This document shows, in pieces, positions 52,294 to 60,316 of a DNA stretch of 60,316 nucleotides. Source of the DNA: Fretibacterium sp. OH1220_COT-178 (GTDB lineage Bacteria > Synergistota > Synergistia > Synergistales > Aminobacteriaceae); assembly GCF_003860125.1 (NCBI RefSeq), contig NZ_RQYL01000020.1, positions 1 to 60,316 of the forward strand, given 5' to 3'. The number at the start of each line of letters is the position of its first letter. Positions within the stretch are counted from its first letter, which is position 1. The notes under the pieces were generated by a model that made no database searches, was not told where the DNA came from, and was given only the letters and a program-made list of their open reading frames with translations. Both the position numbers and the translations under genes were made by a program.

Positions 52294-53334
52294 CTAGCTT
52301 CGGGACACCCCCACGATGAGCGAAGCCGCCTCTCGGGCCGCCTCGGCGCTCACGTCCAGGTGGGTGACCAGACGGAAGGTGTCCGGCGCGGATTTGTTGA
52401 AAAGGACCCCCTTCGACCGGCATGCCTCCAGAATCCTGTCGGCGGAGGAAACATCCTTGGCCTTGAAATAGACCATATTGGTGGGGCGTTTCGCCGCCGA
52501 GACCTCCAGGCCCCCCTCGGCCAGAATCTCCCCGATCCGGCGGGCGTTCTCGTGATCCTCCGCCAGGCGGTCGATATTGTTCCTCAGGGCGTACAGCCCC
52601 GCAGCGGCCACGACCCCAACCTGACGCAGCCCGCCGCCCAGCCGCTTGCGCCAGAAGCGCGCGCGTGCGACGAAATCGCGCGACGCACAGAGCAGGCTGC
52701 CCATCGGGGCCCCCAAGCCCTTGGAAAGACAGATCTGGACGCTGTCGGCGTCGCGAACCAGGTCGGCGGCCCGGACCCCGAGCGCCACCGCCGCGTTGAA
52801 GAGCCGGGCCCCGTCGATATGGACGCTCAAACCCCGGCTGTGGGCCCAGGACGCGCGCTCCGAGATCTCCTGAGGCGTGGAGGCGTGCCCCCCGCGCCGG
52901 TTGTTCGTGTTCTCGAAACAGACGAGCCGGGCCCGGACAAAGTGGACGTTATCCGCGGGCCTCAGTACCGCCTCCATCTCGGGGATGCCGGGCAGCCCCG
53001 AGGGATCGTCGGCCGCAAGGGGCACGACCCCGCCAAGACAGGCCATTCCTCCCCCCTCGAAGTTCAGGATGTGGGTCTCCCGGCCCAGGACAACCCCCTC
53101 CCCGCGGCCGCAGTGCGTCAGGATGGCCGTCAAATTGCCCTGGGTGCCCGAAGTGACGTAGAGGGCGGCCTCCTTGCCCAAAAGGCCGGCGGCCTCCTCC
53201 TCGAGGCGCAGAACCGTGGGGTCGTCGCCGTAGACGTCGTCCCCGACCTCCGCCTCCGCCATCGCCCTTCTCATCGCCGCGCAGGGCTTCGTCACCGTAT
53301 CGCTTCGCAGATCTATGGGAAACAACAAACGCAC
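52294..53334 (-). CDS. Low-specificity L-threonine aldolase (GLY1 family)
   Basis: PLP enzyme cleaving threonine or allo-threonine to glycine and acetaldehyde. About 346 residues. IDLRSDTVTKPCAAMRRAM at the start, GDDVYGDDPTVLRLEE, YVTSGTQGNLTAIL, VHIDGARLFNAAVALG, PLP-Lys in QICLSKGLGAPMGSLL. GTG 53334 is chosen because it starts close to the family N-terminus; ATG 53361 and GTG 53370 are alternatives without better binding sites. Confidence 0.92.
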   Translation of the reverse strand: MRLLFPIDLRSDTVTKPCAAMRRAMAEAEVGDDVYGDDPTVLRLEEEAAGLLGKEAALYVTSGTQGNLTAILTHCGRGEGVVLGRETHILNFEGGGMACLGGVVPLAADDPSGLPGIPEMEAVLRPADNVHFVRARLVCFENTNNRRGGHASTPQEISERASWAHSRGLSVHIDGARLFNAAVALGVRAADLVRDADSVQICLSKGLGAPMGSLLCASRDFVARARFWRKRLGGGLRQVGVVAAAGLYALRNNIDRLAEDHENARRIGEILAEGGLEVSAAKRPTNMVYFKAKDVSSADRILEACRSKGVLFNKSAPDTFRLVTHLDVSAEAAREAASLIVGVSRS

Positions 53335-53489
53335 CTCCAGCTCCGAATCACGAGACCTCATCCCCGCCACGAAGGCGCCCAGCCGTAACGAAAGGGCATC
53401 CCGGACGGCCTTCCGATCAAAAAACGCCGCTTCATCATCGAATCCGGTTCATCAAGCGAACCACCACGGAGGGTTTTCCTTCCGTCCGC

Positions 53490-54323
53490 TCAGAGCCCGC
53501 CGCAAAAGCGCGCCCACGGCAGGAGATCGTCCTCGACCAGACAGCCCGCTATCCTGGCCGGATGCCCCGGTCGCCCATGAAAGTCGCTCCCCCCGGTCGC
53601 GTAAAGACCGCGTCTTCCGGACTGGGTCAGACAACGCAAAACCTGGGCGGTGTCGGCGCCCTGGAACCAGCACTCCACCCCCCAGAGCCCCATCCCCTTC
53701 AAGCGATCCAGCACGGGCTCGAAACGGTCGGGATCCGGCAGGGAGACCAAGGGATGCGCCCAGACGGGAAGCCCCCCCGCGGCCCGAACGACCCGGATGC
53801 ACTCCTCCACGGGCGAAAGGGACCGCGGGACATAGGCTGCGGCACCGCGCCCGAGGTAACGCACGAAAGCCTCGCGGACGGAGGCGACATGCCCCCTCTC
53901 CCGGAGGACCTGGGCAATGTGAGGACGCCCCACAACCCTGCCCCCCGCCACGGCCTCGATCTCCTCCATCACAATGGGAATACCGAGACCGTTCAGGAGC
54001 TCGCAGATCGCCAGATTCCGCTCTCGCCTCGCGACACGCGAGCGCTCCATGAGGGCGCTCAATTCGGGGGACGAAAGGTCGAAACGGTACCCCAGGATAT
54101 GCAGCTCTCCCTCCGGGGAGTCGGACGAGAGCTCGACCCCCGCCACCCCCCGTATGCCCTGGCGACGGCACCCCGCCAGGAACGGAACGACCCCCTCCGC
54201 GGTGTCGTGATCGGTCAGGGAGGCGACGGCGACCTTGTGCCTACGCAATAAACGCACCAATTCCAACGGGCCGAACGCTCCATCGGAACAGGTGCTGTGG
54301 ATGTGCAGATTGATCCGAATCAA
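53490..54323 (-). CDS. PHP-domain phosphoesterase (TrpH/RnaM-like)
   Basis: 277 residues. Metal-binding motifs HIHSTCSDG (about 7-15), LTDHDTAEG (about 36-44), GVELSSD, RPHIAQVL, WAHPL and GSDFHGRP near the end match TrpH-type PHP phosphatases, which cut 3',5'-bisphosphonucleosides or short RNA. Three bases separate it from the CheW gene. Confidence 0.9.
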   Translation of the reverse strand: MIRINLHIHSTCSDGAFGPLELVRLLRRHKVAVASLTDHDTAEGVVPFLAGCRRQGIRGVAGVELSSDSPEGELHILGYRFDLSSPELSALMERSRVARRERNLAICELLNGLGIPIVMEEIEAVAGGRVVGRPHIAQVLRERGHVASVREAFVRYLGRGAAAYVPRSLSPVEECIRVVRAAGGLPVWAHPLVSLPDPDRFEPVLDRLKGMGLWGVECWFQGADTAQVLRCLTQSGRRGLYATGGSDFHGRPGHPARIAGCLVEDDLLPWARFCGGL

Positions 54324-54326
54324 CGG

Positions 54327-54869
54327 CTATTCCTTCTCGGACTCCTCCTGGAGCATCAGGTCGAGCTCGAAAAGGGACGACACGTCCAGCAACAGGATCA
54401 ATCGTCCATCGGCGGGCTTGGCCACCCACAGGACATAGCGCTTATCCATTGCGGACGAGAGCTTGGAGGCCGTCTCCAATTGGGAGTCATAAATCGTGCG
54501 AACCTCGCGGACCGAATTGACGACGATCCCGAACATGACGTCGCTGACGGACAGCACGACAATACGGGCCTCTTCGGTCAGAGGCGTGGTGGGCATTCCG
54601 ATCTTGAGCTGCATGTCGAAGACCGGGACGATCGTACCCCGCAGGTTGATGACGCCGCGAATGTAGCCCGGCGCGTTGGGAACGCGGGTGATGAACGGCG
54701 GCACCCGCACGATCTCGCGGACGATGTTGACGTCGACCCCAAAATCCTCGTTTCCAAGCGCAAAGACGAGGTTGATATGCTCCTGTCCCAGGGATTCGAC
54801 GTTGATGTCCTTCCCGATATCCTTCTGCAGCGCGCCCACGGCACCCGCATCCTTCACCTGTCCAGCCAA
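54327..54869 (-). CDS. cheW: CheW-family chemotaxis coupling protein
   Basis: 180 residues; links receptors to the CheA kinase. CheW barrel features: LVFALGNEDFGVDVNIVREIVRV, PGYIRGVINLRGTIVPVFDM, EEARIVVLSV, GIVVNSVREV, and a C-terminal LILLLDVSSLFE. The start is TTG 54869 (GGAGG 10 bases upstream); a GTG at 54857 is possible. No other chemotaxis gene is nearby. The N-terminal extension of about 30 residues is slightly longer than usual. Confidence 0.92.
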   Translation of the reverse strand: MAGQVKDAGAVGALQKDIGKDINVESLGQEHINLVFALGNEDFGVDVNIVREIVRVPPFITRVPNAPGYIRGVINLRGTIVPVFDMQLKIGMPTTPLTEEARIVVLSVSDVMFGIVVNSVREVRTIYDSQLETASKLSSAMDKRYVLWVAKPADGRLILLLDVSSLFELDLMLQEESEKE

Positions 54870-54948
54870 GTTCCGATCGCCTCCTTACGGGCCGCCTCAG
54901 CGATCCGTCTTCTCCCGGCCTCCTCGGGGGAGACCCCTGTCGGCTCCA

Positions 54949-56331
54949 TTATAGCCTATTCCCCGGGGCACGTCGCGAACGAAGGGCCAAGAGGTGCCGG
55001 CCGTTCCACCAGAAATACGAAAAGGCCAGGGAGAACGAGATCGTGTCCGTGATGGGAAAAGCGCACCAGGCCCCCTTCAGGCCGAAGAGGCGGGACAGCC
55101 CCCAGACCAGGGGAATGATCAGGACAAACTGGCGCAGGACCGAGAAGCAGAGCGAGGGGATGCCCCGCCCTATCCCCTGGTAAAATCCGGAGCAGAGGAT
55201 TTGAAAGCCCGCAAAAACGATTCCGAAGGCGATGAAGCGCGCTCCCGTCACCCCTCGGAAAATCAGCTCCGGATCGTCCGAGAATATTTCGAATACGCGG
55301 TCCGGGAAGAAGAACAGGATGCCGGCACCAAGGCAGCAGACCCCTGTGGCGGTCAGGGCCGACAGCTTGAGGGCCTGCCAGACCCTTCCCAGCTCGCCGG
55401 CCCCCCAATTGTATCCGACGACCGGGACCATCCCCTGATTCAGCCCGAAGATCGGCATCACGATCAGGGAGTTCGTGCGTTGAATGATGCCGTATGCGGC
55501 CATTCCCGCATCCCCCCCGTATCGGGCGAAGGTGTTGTTCAAAAAGCCGATCGTCAGGGCCACCCCGATCTGGTTCATGAAGGCGGACAACCCGACCCGG
55601 ACGACCTCCGCCAGGACATGCCGGTCCGGCCTCAGCGAGGGCATGCCGGGGGTGAGGGCGCTTCTCCCTCCCGCGTAATAGCGGGTGAGCCACAGCGCCC
55701 CCATGATCTGGCTGGCCGCAGTGGCCCAGGCGGCTCCCGCCACTCCCATCCCCAGGCCAAAGATGAAGAGGGCGTCCAGAAAGACGTTCAACAGGCCTGA
55801 GAGCAGCATCGTGACCATGGCGACCCGGGCGTTCCCCTCCCCCCTCGCGGCATTGTGGCATACGATGGAATAGGAGAAGAGAGGGCTCGAAAGCGCCACG
55901 ATGCGGACATACCTCACCGAGTCCGGTGCGATGGCCTCCGAGGCTCCGAGAAACCGCACGAGGTGCTCCGCCAGGACGATGTTGAGGACGGCCGCGGCCA
56001 GACCGAGCGCCAGGGAGGCCGACATGATGGTGCCCAATGCGCGCCGGGCACGATCGACGTCGTTCGCCCCCAGGCTCCTCGAGATCACGGAGACGCCGCC
56101 CGAGCCCAGCAGCATGGCGAAGGCCATGACGGCAATCTGGAGCGGAAAGGCCACGAACACCGCGGCGATGCCGTGGGGCCCGACGCCGCGTCCCACAAAA
56201 AAAGCGTCCACTACGTTATACAGGGACTGCACCATCATCCCCACTACGGAGGGCGCAGACAGGCGCAACAGGAGCTTTCCCATCGGCTCTCGTCCAAGCG
56301 CTTCTATATCCCGCATCGCATCACCCCGCAT
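54949..56331 (-). CDS. MATE-family multidrug/cation antiporter
   Basis: 460 residues with 12 membrane segments in two repeats. PMGKLLLRLSAPSVVGMMVQSLYNVVDAFFVGRGVG opens the first half; YGIIQRTNSLIVMPIFGLNQGMVPVVGYNWGAGEL is the second-half signature. ATG 56331 or 56316 can serve; both have G-rich upstream stretches. Efflux of organic cations or drugs with Na+ or H+ is expected; substrate unknown. Confidence 0.92.
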   Translation of the reverse strand: MRGDAMRDIEALGREPMGKLLLRLSAPSVVGMMVQSLYNVVDAFFVGRGVGPHGIAAVFVAFPLQIAVMAFAMLLGSGGVSVISRSLGANDVDRARRALGTIMSASLALGLAAAVLNIVLAEHLVRFLGASEAIAPDSVRYVRIVALSSPLFSYSIVCHNAARGEGNARVAMVTMLLSGLLNVFLDALFIFGLGMGVAGAAWATAASQIMGALWLTRYYAGGRSALTPGMPSLRPDRHVLAEVVRVGLSAFMNQIGVALTIGFLNNTFARYGGDAGMAAYGIIQRTNSLIVMPIFGLNQGMVPVVGYNWGAGELGRVWQALKLSALTATGVCCLGAGILFFFPDRVFEIFSDDPELIFRGVTGARFIAFGIVFAGFQILCSGFYQGIGRGIPSLCFSVLRQFVLIIPLVWGLSRLFGLKGAWCAFPITDTISFSLAFSYFWWNGRHLLALRSRRAPGNRL

Positions 56332-56588
56332 CCCCGTCGTTCGGCCCTCCCCTCCGCACCGCTCCGCGGCCCTCATGGACGGACGCGCCGTTCCTGCCCC
56401 CAAATACCGAACAGCAACGAGTTCTTCTCGGAGGGACCTCCATCATTTTACGCCATCCCCGCCGCTTGTCCGACAAAAAACGGCCCCGGACCTCCGCCCC
56501 CAGGCAAAAATCCAAGGCCGCAGCCTCCAACAAGCGCATTTCATCCTCGAAGAGCTCTGCCTGCACGCCCCAAGCTCTCCGGAGCGGG

Positions 56589-58637
56589 TCACGCAGCCGG
56601 GTATTCCGTCCCCCCTCCGGCCCGGGCCGCATTCAGAACGGCCAGCAGCGCCACTCCCACGTCGGCGAAGATCGCCTCCCAAAGGCCGATGGCCCCCAGG
56701 ACCCCCAGCACCAGGAAAAGGAGCTTCATCCCCAGAGAGACCGCGATGTTCTCCCGCACGATCCGGCGCGTCCGGTGCGCGATCCCCACCAGCTCCGCCA
56801 CCCGCGAGGGCGCATCGTTCAAGATGACGGCATCCGCGGCCTCGATGGCAACGTCGGACCCCAGGGCCCCCATGGCGATGCCCACCCGGGCCGAGGCCAG
56901 CAGAGGGGCGTCGTTCACCCCATCGCCCACGAAGGCCGCCCGCTCGTCCCCGACCAGCTCGCGGAGGGCCGTCACCTTCATCTCGGGCAGAAGTTCGGCT
57001 CGATAACCGTCCATCTTCAGCTCCCCGGCCACATGCTCCGCCGTCGTCCGGCGGTCGCCGGTCAGCATGTAGCAGCGGATGCCCCGGTCGCGCAGCGCCG
57101 CGACGGCACGCGCCGAATCCGCCCGCACGACGTCGGAGACCGCGATCGTGCCGAGGAAACGCCGCCCCCTCCCTACGTACACCACGGTCGCCGGAGAGCG
57201 CGTCGCCTTTTCGCAGACGCCCTCGACCCCGTTCTCCCGGAGCCAGGAGGCCCTGCCCGCAAGGAATCTTTCCCCATTCCAAAGGGCGCTCACGCCCTTG
57301 CCCGCGGCCTCCGAGGCCTCTATCCCCTTGGGATTGGCCGTGCCGAACGCCTCCCGGATGGAGCGGGCCAATGGGTGACCGGACAGGGCCTCGGCCACCC
57401 GGGCCGCCTCGCGGAGCTCCTCTTTGTCCACGCCCTCGGCGGGCTCCACGCCCGTGACCTGGAACACGCCCTCCGTCAAGGTCCCCGTCTTGTCGAACGC
57501 CACCGCCGAGACCTCGCTCACCGCGTCCAGGACCCCCCCTCCCTTGACCAGGATGCCGCGCTTCGATGCCGCCCCAATCCCCCCGAAATATCCCAGAGGC
57601 ACGGAGATGACCAGGGCGCAGGGGCAGGAGACCATGAGGAGCACGAGCGCGCGATAGAACCATTCGCGCCATCCTCCTCCCATAACGAGCGGCGGGATCA
57701 CAAAGGTGAGCAGGGCCGCCCCGAAGACGGCGGGCGTGTACCAAGCCGCGAAGCGCGTGACAAACCGCTCCACGGGCGACTTGTTCTCGGCGGCACGTTC
57801 CACCATGTTCAGGACGCGCGCGATCTCGGAGTCCTCGAAGGGGCCGGATGCCTCTACGACCAGAGACCCGTCCAGGCAAACCGTTCCGCCGTAAACTCCG
57901 GAGCCGGGCACAGCGCGCACGGGGACCGGCTCCCCCGTGATGGAGGCCGTATCCACCCTGGCCTCCCCCGAGACGATTTTTCCGTCCACGGGAATTTTCC
58001 CCCCCGGCCGCACCAGCACCCTCATCCCCGCGCGCACGGCTTCGGGGGCGATTTCCCTGACATCGTCCCCCTCGAGGACGTGCGCCACGGTGGGCTTCTC
58101 GGCGAGGAGCGACCGGATGGAGCGGCGCGAGCGCCCCACAGCCCGCTCCTGAAACCACTCCCCGAGCTGATAGAAGATCATGACGGCCAGGGCCTCGGGC
58201 AGTTCCCCCAGCCCGACCGCCGCAAAGGACGCACCTCCCATGAGGGTGAATTCATTGAAGAAGCGCCCGCTGCGGACGCTTCGCCACCCCTCGGCGAGGA
58301 CCGGCGCCCCGCAGAGCAGGAAGGGGACCCCATAGAACAGACGGCGCTGCCAAACGGTGAAACCGCCCCCGATGACAAGCCCCACGACCAGGACCAGAGC
58401 CCCCATCACCAAAACGCACAGGTCCAGAAGATCCGAACGCTCCTCCGGCTCGTCCTTAAAAGGATTGACGTGCGAGCAGGCACATCCCTCGTGCCCACCA
58501 CCCTCGGCAGCCGCATGCCCCCCATGGACATGGCCTCCGCAACACGCTTCTTCCGCGTGGACACCACAGCCACAATGCCCTTCGTGACCTACGCAGCAGG
58601 CTCCGACCGTCTCTTTTTCAAACTCCGTCTCCCGCAT
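56589..58637 (-). CDS. P1B-type heavy-metal ATPase, zinc/cadmium-like
   Basis: 682 residues. The N-terminal 70 residues are Cys/His-rich (CCVGHEGHCGCG, CCGGHVHGGH) and replace a standard heavy-metal-associated domain. Pump features: TGEP, membrane CPC motif in MVSCPCALVI, phosphorylation site DKTGTLTEG, SGHPLA, and GDGVNDAPLL. The last membrane helix has FADVGVALLAVLN with the Asp of zinc/cadmium ATPases, not the MSxSS of copper pumps. ATG 58637 has CAGGGGG 8 bases upstream. It follows its csoR-type repressor by 34 bases. Confidence 0.93.
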   Translation of the reverse strand: MRETEFEKETVGACCVGHEGHCGCGVHAEEACCGGHVHGGHAAAEGGGHEGCACSHVNPFKDEPEERSDLLDLCVLVMGALVLVVGLVIGGGFTVWQRRLFYGVPFLLCGAPVLAEGWRSVRSGRFFNEFTLMGGASFAAVGLGELPEALAVMIFYQLGEWFQERAVGRSRRSIRSLLAEKPTVAHVLEGDDVREIAPEAVRAGMRVLVRPGGKIPVDGKIVSGEARVDTASITGEPVPVRAVPGSGVYGGTVCLDGSLVVEASGPFEDSEIARVLNMVERAAENKSPVERFVTRFAAWYTPAVFGAALLTFVIPPLVMGGGWREWFYRALVLLMVSCPCALVISVPLGYFGGIGAASKRGILVKGGGVLDAVSEVSAVAFDKTGTLTEGVFQVTGVEPAEGVDKEELREAARVAEALSGHPLARSIREAFGTANPKGIEASEAAGKGVSALWNGERFLAGRASWLRENGVEGVCEKATRSPATVVYVGRGRRFLGTIAVSDVVRADSARAVAALRDRGIRCYMLTGDRRTTAEHVAGELKMDGYRAELLPEMKVTALRELVGDERAAFVGDGVNDAPLLASARVGIAMGALGSDVAIEAADAVILNDAPSRVAELVGIAHRTRRIVRENIAVSLGMKLLFLVLGVLGAIGLWEAIFADVGVALLAVLNAARAGGGTEYPAA

Positions 58638-58671
58638 AGCCGTAACCCCCTGACTCGAAAAAACGAAAGAA

Positions 58672-58947
58672 TCAAACCAGACGAGAAAACTGCTCCAGAG
58701 CGCCGGAAAGGCGATCCAGAATCTCGTCGCCATTACCCTGCTGGATCCCCTCCAGGACGCAGTGGTGCAGATGTCCCTCGAGGACGAACTGCCCCACCTT
58801 GTGCAGGGCCGCCTTGATCGAGCCGATCTGGATCAGAATGTCCTCGCAGGGCTTGTCCTCCTCCACCATGCGGACGATCCCCCTGACCTGCCCCTCGATA
58901 CGCCTGAGACGCCGGATGATGTCCTTTTCGTCAATGCAGCGCAACAC
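58672..58947 (-). CDS. CsoR/FrmR-family metal-sensing repressor
   Basis: 91 residues from GTG 58947 (GGAGGG 7 bases upstream; an ATG at 58962 overlaps that site). Ligands Cys34, His59 and Cys63 keep the 25- and 4-residue spacing of copper sensor CsoR. Position 2, where nickel sensors such as InrS or RcnR have His, is Leu. RRLRRIEGQVRGIVRMVEEDKPCEDIL is the family start. Homotetramer that releases its operator on metal binding. First gene of the repressor-ATPase operon, just downstream of a matching double operator. Confidence 0.92.
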   Translation of the reverse strand: MLRCIDEKDIIRRLRRIEGQVRGIVRMVEEDKPCEDILIQIGSIKAALHKVGQFVLEGHLHHCVLEGIQQGNGDEILDRLSGALEQFSRLV

Positions 58948-58976
58948 GAAAAATCCCTCCATTTTCGAAGAAGGAT

Positions 58977-59035
58977 ATACCCTATGGGGGTATCCAGATA
59001 CCCCTATAGGGTATTCCTTTCCTGAAAAAAGTCAA
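58977..59035 (-). promoter_or_regulatory. CsoR-type double operator with -35 element
   Basis: A 38-base imperfect palindrome: 58977-58993 and 58998-59014 are inverted copies with one mismatch, and each copy is itself a CCC/GGG dyad of the CsoR kind. TTGACT on the minus strand (59030-59035) is a likely -35, placing the operator over the -10 region. Confidence 0.78.
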
Positions 59036-59171
59036 GCCGCCAACCTGCGATTCGCTCCTTTTCGATCCTCCCGGCGGACAACGTAAGGAGAGGAAAGCCG
59101 GAGTTTTTTCCGGCCAAGCCGGGACGAATGCTTTTCTTTTAAAAAGGCATCTCCACATCCTCTTCCAGATT

Positions 59172-59179
59172 GCTATAAT
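59172..59179 (+). promoter_or_regulatory. Extended -10 promoter of the patatin gene
   Basis: TG at 59171-59172, one base, then TATAAT (59174-59179); no good -35 at 17 bases. The start of transcription near 59186 would leave almost no leader for TTG 59192. Confidence 0.5.
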
Positions 59180-59191
59180 CTTGGACGGGGA

Positions 59192-60184
59192 TTGTTCCGT
59201 ACCCAACGCTCGGGACAGAGCCGATACCTTGTCCTTCTGGGGGTGCCGATCATCAGTAAAAACGCAGGGCCTTTCTACATTCTCTCAATCGACGGCGGCG
59301 GGATTCGCGGCCTCTTTCCCGCCCGGCTTCTCAAGTGCATCGAGACGGAGCTGAAGGTGCCGCTCTCGAAGCACTTCGGCATGTTCGCGGGGACGAGCAC
59401 GGGATCCATCGTGGCGTCCTCTTTGGCCCATGCCGTCCCCATAGACCAGGTCATCGGGCTTTACCGCAACAGCGGCCCCGACATCTTCAGCCGTCAGCGA
59501 TTTTGGGGGCCGAGAATCTTCGAACCCGCGGTCCGCAGCCGCTACCGCAAGCAGAAGCTCCTGGGCGCCCTGGCTCCCATGCTCGGCGGCGTCAGCCTGG
59601 GCTCGATCACCGTCCCTCTCGTCCTTCCGGCCACCGATATCGTCAACGGCAAGGCCCACCTTTTCCGCACAAACTACGTGAAGGACAAAAAACGGGACCT
59701 GGAGGTTCCGCTGCTGGACGCCGTCGTCGCCTCCTGCTCGGCGCCCACCTATTTCGATCCGACCCGGGTGGGAAATGTCCTGCTTGCGGACGGCGGTCTT
59801 TGGGCCAACAGCCCCTCCCTCGCCGCCGTAATCGAGGCACGGCAGAATCTGGAGATCGAGCTGGAGGACATCCGGGTGCTTTCCATCGGCACCGGGTACT
59901 CGCCAACGACCTACGGCCGCGAGGAGCGCAAGCGCTGGGGATTCATCAACGGCTGGAAGGGGACGGAGTTCGTCGATTTTCTGATGTTCCTCCAGGCCCG
60001 GTCGACGCATAACTATCTGGAAATGCTGTTCGACAAAAAGCAGTTTCTCCGCCTCAACTTCGAGTCGGAGGAACCGCTGCATTTGGACGACTGCTCCATC
60101 ATGGACCGCCTGGAGGAAAAGGCACAGGAGGTCTTTCGGAACGACAGGGAGAGCATCCGGCGCTTCATGGAGGGCAACCTATGA
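59192..60184 (+). CDS. Patatin-like phospholipase
   Basis: Ser-Asp dyad acyl hydrolase, up to 330 residues. Oxyanion hole DGGGIRGLFPARLLKCIE, nucleophile Ser in FAGTSTGSIVASS, and catalytic Asp in LLADGGLWANSP; all complete. No signal peptide. The start is TTG 59192 or GTG 59243, neither with a strong binding site; the catalytic domain begins at ILSIDGGG. Stand-alone cytosolic patatins of this length include the membrane-degrading effectors of CBASS defence (CapV), but no cyclase gene is visible here. Confidence 0.87.
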   Translation: MFRTQRSGQSRYLVLLGVPIISKNAGPFYILSIDGGGIRGLFPARLLKCIETELKVPLSKHFGMFAGTSTGSIVASSLAHAVPIDQVIGLYRNSGPDIFSRQRFWGPRIFEPAVRSRYRKQKLLGALAPMLGGVSLGSITVPLVLPATDIVNGKAHLFRTNYVKDKKRDLEVPLLDAVVASCSAPTYFDPTRVGNVLLADGGLWANSPSLAAVIEARQNLEIELEDIRVLSIGTGYSPTTYGREERKRWGFINGWKGTEFVDFLMFLQARSTHNYLEMLFDKKQFLRLNFESEEPLHLDDCSIMDRLEEKAQEVFRNDRESIRRFMEGNL

Positions 60185-60287
60185 CTTCGGGCCACGGACA
60201 GGAAAAAATCCATAAAAAAGGTTCCTCGTTATTCTGTGTGGGTAAGGATGAGTTCGAAATTGTCAGAAGTGGTATAGTAGAGACATT

Positions 60288-60316
60288 ATGAAAGACATTC
60301 AAGTGTTTGAAATCGC
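60288..60316 (+). CDS. 5' end of an unidentified gene
   Basis: ATG 60288 opens MKDIQVFEI before the window ends. A TATAGT hexamer (about 60273) lies shortly upstream. The opening resembles BRO/antirepressor-type proteins, which often start KxIQVFxN, but nine codons cannot prove it. Confidence 0.3.

Noticed and set aside
50653-53388. 911-codon plus-strand frame opposite the amidase and threonine aldolase genes
   Set aside because: Crosses two well-supported genes on the opposite strand and has no recognisable motif.

Overview
This window looks like chromosome from a GC-rich, diderm, anaerobic bacterium. The tripartite carboxylate transporter, metal-free catabolic clusters, spmA/spmB without other sporulation genes, and the tRNA-tuf arrangement fit Synergistota best, but that placement is an inference from gene content and codon use. 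No rRNA, CRISPR array or prophage is visible.

Layout. 1-700 (minus): a tRNA-Thr/tRNA-Tyr/tRNA-Thr cluster read into the 5' end of tuf, from one strong promoter. 853-5428 (minus): a citrate-type uptake and aconitase-like hydratase operon that ends with its own GntR regulator; a palindromic operator lies over the promoter. 5596-7266: insertion-sequence debris and a metallopeptidase. 7267-13970 (minus): xdhC-like gene, mnmA, proC, rlmB, uvrA. 14240-17145 (plus): an MscS-type channel overlapped by an NTF2-like gene.

17348-24134 (minus) is the most unusual part: eight tandem paralogs of a membrane protein family I cannot name. Two modules (an N module of about 110 residues and a C module of about 200 residues) occur fused in four genes and alone in four. 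The array is punctuated by near-identical GC-rich hairpins and is headed by an apparently 5'-truncated protein with a TIG-like domain. 24232-27820 (plus) is a WYL regulator with a permease-ATPase-permease ABC-2 operon, then a YerC/TrpR-like regulator. At 28413-29600 a PIN-domain toxin-antitoxin pair sits between a broken tnpA and a broken tnpB of an IS607-type element, in AT-richer DNA.

29614-31737 (minus): LD-carboxypeptidase and spmB/spmA. 32167-44153 (plus) is a large catabolic operon: ThDP-dependent enzyme, AroD, a sugar-isomerase-like TIM barrel, an acylating aldehyde dehydrogenase, two TctC binding proteins, TctB, TctA, AroE, an HMG-CoA-lyase-family enzyme and an IclR regulator. Together they suggest uptake and breakdown of a quinate/shikimate-like alicyclic acid, ending in CoA thioesters and C-C cleavage. 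A GntP permease follows.

46064-54869 (minus) is housekeeping: rpsI, rplM, nicotinate phosphoribosyltransferase, secG, rdgB, rph, a GerMN protein, a cell-wall amidase, threonine aldolase, a PHP phosphoesterase and CheW. 54949-59035 holds a MATE exporter and a metal P-type ATPase with its CsoR-type repressor and double operator. The window closes with a patatin-like phospholipase (plus) and the first codons of another gene.
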